Positions 33,887 to 40,483 of a stretch of DNA of 64,000 nucleotides are shown here, piece after piece. The stretch comes from CAZYBU01 sp964645775 (lineage in GTDB: Bacteria > Spirochaetota > UBA4802 > UBA5550). Positions within the stretch are counted from its first letter, which is position 1. Each line of letters starts with the position of its first letter. The stretch lies in the NCBI GenBank assembly GCA_964645775.1, contig CAZYBU010000004.1, positions 1-64,000 of the forward strand, in the 5' to 3' direction. The notes under the pieces are model-generated. The model was not told where the DNA came from, did no database searches, and saw nothing but the letters and a program-made list of their open reading frames with translations. A program made the translations under genes and the position numbers.

Positions 33887-35920
33887 ATGTCACACCTTTT
33901 TGATAAAATTTTCAATAAACAGGAAAGCTCTTCCCGGAATGATCTTCCCCTGATCACGATCACGGAACGGGAAAACCTCTCGGAGAAGCTTCCCTGGATC
34001 GTGAAAAAGACCATTACCATATACGAGGACGAAAAGGGTTCATCCCGAAGATTTAATTCAGAAGTAAAAACCGATGGAAAGGGAAGCATCCTTCTGGAGC
34101 AGTACAGGATGAAGTATCTTCGTGAAAAGGGGAAGAATCATCCGGTCCCGAATGATTCAGGAGAAGAGACATCCAGTGTTTCATCCTCCATCACAGCTGT
34201 ACCATTAGACATGGAAGAATCATTTCCTTACGAAGAAATCGATCATCTGGAACCGGATCCAGACCCGCCGATAGAAAACTCATCTCCCCCCTGGGAGGAG
34301 GTGCAGAATGAGGAACTCATCGACATAACGGACACTATCCGCACTCTGGATGATGAACAACCCAGGGAAATTCTCGACGCTCTTCCCGGAGAAAAAGATG
34401 GTAACAGGGTCACGAATGACCCGGTTCAGACAGAGTCCAAAGCATTAATCGCAGATGATTCCGTTTCGTCAGAAGAAGATAATATAACAGAAAACACTGT
34501 ATTCGATACTATCAAGATTAATCAGGATTATATCATTCCGACATCTTTCCTTTCCAATTCCGTCCCTATCGATCCTGAGAGCCAGAGAGCGGAGATAGAA
34601 CGTAATTCAAAGCTTCTGGTAAATACCCTGGCCGATTTCAGCATCGAAGCCCGGGTCGTAAACGTGAATCGGGGGCCTGTTGTTACTCTTTACGAAGTTC
34701 AGATCGCTTCCGGTATCAAGGTCAGCAAGATCGTGGGCCTTTCAGACGACATCGCCATGGCCCTGGCCGCCTACAGAGTCCGCATCGTGGCACCCATTCC
34801 CGGAAAATCGGCCATAGGCGTTGAGATACCGAACCGGGAACGGGAAGACGTAACCATTGGCGACATACTTTCATCTGATGAATATAGCAGGTATCAAGCC
34901 CTGCTGAAAGTGGCCCTGGGGAAAGACGTTCTGGGTAATCCTATCATGCTTGATCTAAAAAAACTTCCGCATCTCCTTATCGCCGGTTCTACCGGTTCCG
35001 GAAAATCTGTCTGTGTGAACTCCATTATTACAAGCCTGGTTTATAACTATGACCCAAATTATGTCCGATTTATAATGGTCGATCCCAAGATGGTGGAACT
35101 CCAGCTCTATAACGGCCTTCCCCATCTTTTGACACCGGTCATTATCGAGCCTCACGCAGCACCAATAGCCCTGAAGTGGGCCACGTATGAAATGGAAAGA
35201 AGATACAGGCTCCTCTCCGGAATGAATACCCGGGACATAGACCGGTATAACACTAAGATTCGATCCAGCAGCACTCCTCCCAGCGAGGAGCTCCCCTATA
35301 TTATCATCATGATCGATGAGCTGGCAGACCTGATGATGGTTGCCCCAAAAGAGATTGAAGGATATATTACCCGCATCGCTCAGAAGGCTCGTGCCGTAGG
35401 TATCCACCTGGTACTGGCCACCCAGAGACCCTCCGTTGATGTAATCACCGGTATTATCAAGGCGAACTTTCCGGCACGTATAGCCTTCCAGGTGGCTCAG
35501 AAAACCGATTCCAGAACCATCATTGACCAGAACGGAGCAGAGAAGCTTCTCGGAAAGGGGGACATGCTCTACCAGTCACCCGTCAGCTCATACCCGGAAC
35601 GGATACAGGGCGCCTTCGTGAGCGAAGAGGAGATACTTGATGTTGTAAGCCACCTGAAATCAATCTCCGAGCCGAACTACATCGACCTGGACGCCACTAT
35701 CTTTGAAGCGGAAGATGAACTTGTTCTGGAGGACAATGGGGACGAACTCTTTAACGAGGCGGTGAAAATCATCGAGGAGACCCGCAAAGCTTCCGCATCC
35801 TACCTTCAGCGCAGGCTCAGCATCGGATACAACAGGGCGGCTCGCATTATCGAGCTCATGGAAGATAGGGGATACGTGGGACCCCAGCAGGGAAGTAAAC
35901 CGAGGGATGTCCTTATTTAA
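33887..35920 (+). CDS. ftsK: FtsK/SpoIIIE-type DNA translocase lacking the membrane domain
   Basis: A 677-residue protein. Residues 1-200 are acidic, Ser/Glu/Asp-rich linker with no hydrophobic helix. The motor follows: alpha domain from about 205 (FLSNSVPIDPESQRAEIERN), Walker A AGSTGSGKSVCVNS near 366, Walker B IIMIDELADLMMV near 480, and a C-terminal gamma winged helix (ASASYLQRRLSIGYNRAARI). Classical FtsK and SpoIIIE carry four N-terminal membrane helices; none exists here, and the 68 bases between uppP and this start cannot encode them. The protein should be a soluble chromosome translocase, or anchored through a partner. Confidence 0.93.
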   Translation: MSHLFDKIFNKQESSSRNDLPLITITERENLSEKLPWIVKKTITIYEDEKGSSRRFNSEVKTDGKGSILLEQYRMKYLREKGKNHPVPNDSGEETSSVSSSITAVPLDMEESFPYEEIDHLEPDPDPPIENSSPPWEEVQNEELIDITDTIRTLDDEQPREILDALPGEKDGNRVTNDPVQTESKALIADDSVSSEEDNITENTVFDTIKINQDYIIPTSFLSNSVPIDPESQRAEIERNSKLLVNTLADFSIEARVVNVNRGPVVTLYEVQIASGIKVSKIVGLSDDIAMALAAYRVRIVAPIPGKSAIGVEIPNREREDVTIGDILSSDEYSRYQALLKVALGKDVLGNPIMLDLKKLPHLLIAGSTGSGKSVCVNSIITSLVYNYDPNYVRFIMVDPKMVELQLYNGLPHLLTPVIIEPHAAPIALKWATYEMERRYRLLSGMNTRDIDRYNTKIRSSSTPPSEELPYIIIMIDELADLMMVAPKEIEGYITRIAQKARAVGIHLVLATQRPSVDVITGIIKANFPARIAFQVAQKTDSRTIIDQNGAEKLLGKGDMLYQSPVSSYPERIQGAFVSEEEILDVVSHLKSISEPNYIDLDATIFEAEDELVLEDNGDELFNEAVKIIEETRKASASYLQRRLSIGYNRAARIIELMEDRGYVGPQQGSKPRDVLI

Positions 35921-36719
35921 GGGCATATACCTCCACCGTATCCGAAAAAACCGCCCTCTTTGCCCAAAAACCATAGATTCTTTTAAACAGCCAAAAAAAT
36001 GGACTCCCAGAATCCATTACCCTATCAGGATGAATACCTCCCGGCCGGATTACAACCTTCTTGAAACCTTTCGCAAGAAGATACTTTTTAAAAAGAACCG
36101 GGTCGATATCTATACGATGATCGGCAGGATGGCTCTTCTTCCAACGGTCAGAATCAAACCTGAATAAAGGACCCCTGACTGATGGAAGACTCAGGGCAAG
36201 TACACCGCCCGGTTTCAGCATTAATTCAAGTTTTTCCAGAGCCTCCCCCGGCTTCTCGAAATGCTCCAGCACGAACCAGGCAGCCACCACATCATAGTTT
36301 TCATTCTCCCGATATTCTTCAAAAGACCCTTCCCGGACATCGAGTCCCATGGTCTGACAATATCCCGCGGCCCAGGAGGATATCTCAAGACCCCTGACCC
36401 GTGACGCGCCCCTGTTGCGTGCGCAGGTTAAAAAGGTCCCCAGGGCGCTTCCGATTTCAAAGACATAAGGGTCTTTTCTTTTATCCGGAAGCATTTTCAG
36501 AATACGATCCATTCGGCGGCAGGATAGCTCGTAAATAACCGGAAAGTCTTCCTCGTAACTCCGTCCGTACTGCTGCTCATATTCCCGAAAGAAATAATCC
36601 TTTCCATAACCGCCTCTAAAATATATGGGGTTCGACACGGAACCACAGATATCACACTGATAGTAGCCTGTCCGTTTTTCTTCCCTCAGATTATTCCCGC
36701 ATAAAGGGCAGGGCCCCAT
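35913..36719 (-). CDS. Class I SAM-dependent methyltransferase with N-terminal zinc ribbon
   Basis: A 268-residue protein. It opens with a zinc ribbon, CPLCGNNLREEKR then CDICGSVSN, followed by a Rossmann methyltransferase with VFEIGSALGTFL (motif I, SAM-binding) and VVAAWFVLEHFEKP (motif IV region). Relatives methylate sugars, lipids or small molecules; substrate not inferable. I start at ATG 36719, four bases after the DbpA-domain gene stop, rather than at 36758 inside that gene; GGAG lies eleven bases ahead. The C-terminus overlaps ftsK by eight bases, tail to tail. Confidence 0.85.
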   Translation of the reverse strand: MGPCPLCGNNLREEKRTGYYQCDICGSVSNPIYFRGGYGKDYFFREYEQQYGRSYEEDFPVIYELSCRRMDRILKMLPDKRKDPYVFEIGSALGTFLTCARNRGASRVRGLEISSWAAGYCQTMGLDVREGSFEEYRENENYDVVAAWFVLEHFEKPGEALEKLELMLKPGGVLALSLPSVRGPLFRFDSDRWKKSHPADHRIDIDPVLFKKYLLAKGFKKVVIRPGGIHPDRVMDSGSPFFWLFKRIYGFWAKRAVFSDTVEVYALK

Positions 36720-36723
36720 TACC

Positions 36724-37215
36724 TCATGACTCCTGTTTTCGCTTCTTAGCCGGTTCAACTACGACCGGGACACCCTTTAATCGAGCGTCTTCAAAGGAAT
36801 GGTACACGATTTCCGCATAGGATTCCGGAACCTCAAAAAAGGAATAGGTCTGATGAATATCGATCTTGCCTATCTGCTTACCGTCTACTCCGGAACGCCT
36901 GACGATCTCCCTGATAAGATCACCGGTGGAGATTCTATGGTTCTTGCCTATGTTAATGAAAAGTCGGGCCCGGCCATCTTTAACATCTTCAAAAACGATT
37001 TTACCGGATGCTTCTCCCCCAAACATATCTTTACGATTCATGTCAAGGTGGGCAATACTACCCAGGTATTCATAGAGCAGGGCTGCAGCAAGGCGCTTTG
37101 TTCCCCCCAGGAGGGGAAGTTTTTTCTTAAGAACTTTTAACAGTTCCAGCTGATCGGTCAGGTCCTCGTTCATGGCAATGTCTAGGATTCGGTCAATTTT
37201 CTTTTGAACATTCAT
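36724..37215 (-). CDS. Stand-alone DbpA-type RNA-binding domain protein
   Basis: A 163-residue protein. Residues 1-80 are helical. The C-terminal half shows RARLFINIGKNHRISTGDLI, GKQIGKIDIHQTYSFFEVPES, the DbpA RNA-binding domain that normally forms the tail of DEAD-box helicases such as DbpA. Here no helicase domain is attached. DbpA domains bind 23S rRNA hairpin 92 in the E. coli protein, so this may be a ribosome or RNA adaptor; that is inference. Start: ATG 37215 has GAGGA five bases ahead; a longer start at 37269 would lie on the promoter -10 box. It is followed by the methyltransferase. Confidence 0.85.
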   Translation of the reverse strand: MNVQKKIDRILDIAMNEDLTDQLELLKVLKKKLPLLGGTKRLAAALLYEYLGSIAHLDMNRKDMFGGEASGKIVFEDVKDGRARLFINIGKNHRISTGDLIREIVRRSGVDGKQIGKIDIHQTYSFFEVPESYAEIVYHSFEDARLKGVPVVVEPAKKRKQES

Positions 37216-37234
37216 GGAGATCCTCACTTGAAGG

Positions 37235-37250
37235 TTATCCGTACGGATAA
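37235..37250. promoter_or_regulatory. Perfect 16-bp palindrome, operator candidate
   Basis: TTATCCGTACGGATAA is identical to its reverse complement. It lies between the promoter (37269-37296) and the ATG at 37215, so it sits within the first 30 bases of the predicted leader. It may bind a dimeric repressor, or its RNA may form a short hairpin, although eight-base arms with no loop favour protein binding. Confidence 0.55.
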
Positions 37251-37268
37251 TGAAATCAGAAGTGATCA

Positions 37269-37296
37269 ATTATAGTAGAAAATATGGGGATATCAA
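37269..37296 (-). promoter_or_regulatory. Strong sigma-70-type promoter for the DbpA-domain gene
   Basis: On the minus strand TTGATA (37291-37296) and TATAAT (37269-37274) are 16 bases apart. The -10 is perfect and the -35 matches five of six. Transcription should begin near 37262 and yield a leader of about 47 bases. Confidence 0.78.
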
Positions 37297-37305
37297 GAAA
37301 TTTTC

Positions 37306-37965
37306 TCAACTATCTTCCCTGCAGCGGTATCCGACGTTCCTGACAGTCTCAATGATTGAGTTAAATTCATCTCCCAGTTTGGCTCTCAGTCTGCGTATAT
37401 GGACATCCACGGTTCGCGTACCTCCAATATATTCCATTCCCCAGATCCTGTTAAGCAGTTCCTTTCTCGAGAAAACGGTCCCCCGGTTCTGGGCAAAGAG
37501 ACGCATTAGTTCAAATTCCTTGTAGGTCAGCTCAAGTTTCTCCTGGTTCATATAGACCGCGTACTCAGCCGTGTTTATTTTCAGATTTCCCAGTGTCAGG
37601 GTATCTTCATCACCCGCCACCCAGAGTACCCTTTCAATCCTACTAAGCAATTCACCTTTCCGGAAGGGATAAAGTATATAATCATTGATAAACCAGTCAG
37701 GCCGTATCTCATCGAGGAGATTAATTCTGAGTATCAATATCACAGGAACATCATGAACCTTTTTACGGATCTTTGACAGAATAAACTGCCCATCTTCCAT
37801 GCTTTCAAAAAACTGAGCGTCCACCAGGAGCAAACGATATTCATCATTACGGATTGGATCTATACTCTTGTAAGTATGGAGGGAATAATCTTGCAAAAAG
37901 GAGGCGATATCATTTATGATCTCATGGTCTCGCGTAAGTATTCCAGCCGATTTCATAGAAAGCAT
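37306..37965 (-). CDS. OmpR-family response regulator with degenerate receiver
   Basis: A 219-residue DNA-binding protein. The receiver (residues 5-115) keeps one acidic residue (ILTRDHEII) and the phospho-Asp site LLLVDAQFF, but lacks the switch Thr (VILILR) and the conserved Lys (YILYPF instead of YITKPF). The winged-helix effector (residues about 125-215) is intact: LTYKEFELMRLFAQNRGTVF, RELLNRIWG, RTVDVHIRRLRAKLG. No kinase gene is adjacent. Likely an atypical regulator whose activity does not depend on phosphorylation. M4 at 37956 is an alternative start. Confidence 0.9.
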   Translation of the reverse strand: MLSMKSAGILTRDHEIINDIASFLQDYSLHTYKSIDPIRNDEYRLLLVDAQFFESMEDGQFILSKIRKKVHDVPVILILRINLLDEIRPDWFINDYILYPFRKGELLSRIERVLWVAGDEDTLTLGNLKINTAEYAVYMNQEKLELTYKEFELMRLFAQNRGTVFSRKELLNRIWGMEYIGGTRTVDVHIRRLRAKLGDEFNSIIETVRNVGYRCREDS

Positions 37966-38063
37966 CCAGTATCCGATAGAAATATGGGAATTCGGATTAT
38001 TTGAAACAATATATTTAAAGTACCATGTCTATAAAGCCTCTGAAACTGATGATCAACACTTTT

Positions 38064-40031
38064 TTATTCCGGCCTTGCCATTTCCCTGTATCGTTCACGT
38101 AGACATGAGATGTTTTTTAGCAGGGGACTCTCCGGTATAGATTTCATGAAATGTGTACCGTAGCGTCTATTGACGATCCTGTTGTCCATAATGGCAACGA
38201 TTCCTCTATCACTTTTACCCCTGATTAACCGACCAAATCCCTGCTTCAATCGAATCACAGCCTGGGGCATTGCATAACTCAGGAATGGGTTCAATCCCAT
38301 CTTCTCGAGTCTCTCCATTCTTGCCTGATGTACAGGATTATCCGGCACTTCAAAGGGAAACCTCATTATAATGACACCCCTGAGCTGATCACCCGGGAGA
38401 TCGATACCCTGCCACATGGCATGGGTTCCCAGAAGCAACCCTCCACTGAGGGATCGGAAGCGTTCTATGGCACCAGATGCCTCCATTTCACCCTGGGCAA
38501 CGACCGGCCTTTCGGTTCTCTCTTTCAATGCGTCGGCAAAGGCCTTGAGGGAGATGTGGGATGTAAAGAGCAGAAGACAGTTTCCGTCCAGGATCTCAAC
38601 TATTCCGGAAATCTCTTGAAGTGAACGTTCCATATATTCATCTTCATCAGGATCAGGCATGTTTTCCGGTATATAGAGCAGGGTCTGTTCCTGGTAATTG
38701 AAAGGTGATGGAACAGAGAGGATATCATGATTTTCGATACCGAGTCTTCGTTCAATAAAAGTAAAACGATTGCTTACGGAGAGTGTGGCCGAAACAAAGA
38801 GTACAGAGGAATGATCATCCATGACCTCCCGTTTCATCAGTCCGGAGACGTCAACTGGCTGGGCGTGGCACGCTATCCCGGCGAATAGATCGCTACCTGT
38901 TCTCTCTACCCAGTAGACATACCCTTCCATCTCCTGACGAATAAACCTTCTCAATCCGGTGAACCATTGGTAGAGGCCGTTACTAACCCTCTCCAGTATT
39001 ATATTCATCGACTCATGGCTGTCATAATCATTTAGCCTGCTATTGACGGCATCCAGAAGTCTTTTCAGGACACCGATAATGTCCTCTTCCGGATTAAGTG
39101 GTGAACGGAGAGTCAGGCTGCTGCTTCCCGATGGAATCATGGAACCCAGGTTCTCGAAAAAGCGATGAGATGATTTCCAGACCTCCCTGCTCAACTGTTC
39201 AATTTCCTCCTTCTCCTTACTCGGAAAGAGAAGAGCGACCTGGAATCTGGTCGAACTCCCTTCAATAACGTGCAGTATCTCCCGCAGTTCTATCGCTTCC
39301 AGATGCAAACCCAGCTGACGGGAGCATATATCCTCCAAAGAATGGGCCTCGTCGAAGATCATAACGTCGATGTGAGGCAGGATACGCCGGATCCCCGCAT
39401 ACCCGGAAAAATAGAGGTAATGATTCATGACCAGGAGGTCCGCGTCGAACCAGCGCTTCCTTGCCAGCTGGAAACTACAGCCTCCAAACCAGGGACAGCG
39501 ATTACCCTGGCACATATCATACTGGCGATTGATCCGGTTCCATGAGGTTTCACTCACATCAAGATCAAAGCGGGTAATGACATTTTTCTGCTGGAAGGCC
39601 TTTTCAAGCATATCCATTATTTCCCGGTTTTCTCTTCCAGACTTCATGAGAAGTTCCCACCTGAGACGGCAGGGATAATTGTTTCCTCCCAGGCAGAGTT
39701 CCCACTTCAGATCCCGGTCCATGGAGTCCTGTAAGATTCGGACCGCCAGTGGAATATCTCCATCGATAAGCTGTCGCTGAAGAGCCCGGGTTTCTGTACT
39801 GACAGCAACACGTTTTTTTTCATATAATGAATATCCGGCAAGGGGAATGACATAGGATAAACTCTTACCCGTACCGGTTCCCGCCTCCATGATTCCATTC
39901 TTTTTCGTGAAACAGACCTCTTCAACGAATTCAGCCATCTGGATCTGCTCTTCTCTGCTTTCATAGCCATCGAAATACTTCTGAAGAAGACCCTCTCCAC
40001 GGAAAACTGATTGCATGGTTGGTGGGAACAT
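38064..40031 (-). CDS. DinG/XPD-type superfamily 2 DNA helicase with Fe-S cysteines
   Basis: A 655-residue helicase. Walker A MEAGTGTGKSLSYV is near residue 50, DEAH box IFDEAHSLEDI near 230, and motif VI QGFGRLIRGKSDRG near 610. Four Cys spaced as in the XPD/DinG iron-sulphur domain lie between them: C at LCLGGNNYPC and CQGNRCPWFGGC. It should unwind DNA 5' to 3' and act in repair or in resolving R-loops or quadruplexes. I give no symbol because DinG and YoaA cannot be separated by eye. Divergent from the second YjbQ gene by 56 bases. Confidence 0.9.
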   Translation of the reverse strand: MFPPTMQSVFRGEGLLQKYFDGYESREEQIQMAEFVEEVCFTKKNGIMEAGTGTGKSLSYVIPLAGYSLYEKKRVAVSTETRALQRQLIDGDIPLAVRILQDSMDRDLKWELCLGGNNYPCRLRWELLMKSGRENREIMDMLEKAFQQKNVITRFDLDVSETSWNRINRQYDMCQGNRCPWFGGCSFQLARKRWFDADLLVMNHYLYFSGYAGIRRILPHIDVMIFDEAHSLEDICSRQLGLHLEAIELREILHVIEGSSTRFQVALLFPSKEKEEIEQLSREVWKSSHRFFENLGSMIPSGSSSLTLRSPLNPEEDIIGVLKRLLDAVNSRLNDYDSHESMNIILERVSNGLYQWFTGLRRFIRQEMEGYVYWVERTGSDLFAGIACHAQPVDVSGLMKREVMDDHSSVLFVSATLSVSNRFTFIERRLGIENHDILSVPSPFNYQEQTLLYIPENMPDPDEDEYMERSLQEISGIVEILDGNCLLLFTSHISLKAFADALKERTERPVVAQGEMEASGAIERFRSLSGGLLLGTHAMWQGIDLPGDQLRGVIIMRFPFEVPDNPVHQARMERLEKMGLNPFLSYAMPQAVIRLKQGFGRLIRGKSDRGIVAIMDNRIVNRRYGTHFMKSIPESPLLKNISCLRERYREMARPE

Positions 40032-40087
40032 GATAGAAATTATTCCTTAAAGAACAGTATCCAAAAAATCTCGGGAGTCATTCTTTC

Positions 40088-40483
40088 ATGCAGACCCTAA
40101 CAGTGCAATCAAGATCAAAAGATGAACTCATAGATATTACTTCCCGTGTCCAGGACGCTGTCAGGGAAGAAGGCATCGATACAGGCATATGTCTTGTCTA
40201 CACTCCCCATACCACGGCGGGAATAACCGTTAATGAAAACGCAGATCCGGATGTCAAAGACGACATCATTCTCGGACTCAGCCATCTTGATCTTGAAAAG
40301 GTCCCCTTCCGTCATGCTGAGGGAAACTCACCGGCGCACTGCAAATCATCCCTGGTCGGATGCTCCGAAACCTTTATAGTCGAAGGAGGAAGTCTGATGC
40401 TGGGAACCTGGCAGGGGATCTACTTCTGCGAGTTTGATGGTCCCAGACGCAGAAAGGTTCATGTGAGAACCCTTCAGGCCTGA
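40088..40483 (+). CDS. YjbQ family protein (UPF0047), copy 2
   Basis: A 131-residue protein. All canonical motifs are there: TPHTTAGITVNEN, the GNSPAHCKSSLVG loop with the conserved His, and LMLGTWQGIYFCEFDGPR. This is the standard bacterial form, shorter than and clearly different from the copy at 344, which has VPGSTASITT and SSHVQAAILG in place of these. Single-gene unit with GGGAG about 10 bases ahead of the ATG. Function uncertain, as for the family. Confidence 0.92.
   Translation: MQTLTVQSRSKDELIDITSRVQDAVREEGIDTGICLVYTPHTTAGITVNENADPDVKDDIILGLSHLDLEKVPFRHAEGNSPAHCKSSLVGCSETFIVEGGSLMLGTWQGIYFCEFDGPRRRKVHVRTLQA

Noticed and set aside
37965..38063. Promoter-like TTGTTT-17-CATATT upstream of the OmpR-type gene
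   Set aside because: Box matches are too weak to list; it could be transcribed from the upstream helicase gene.
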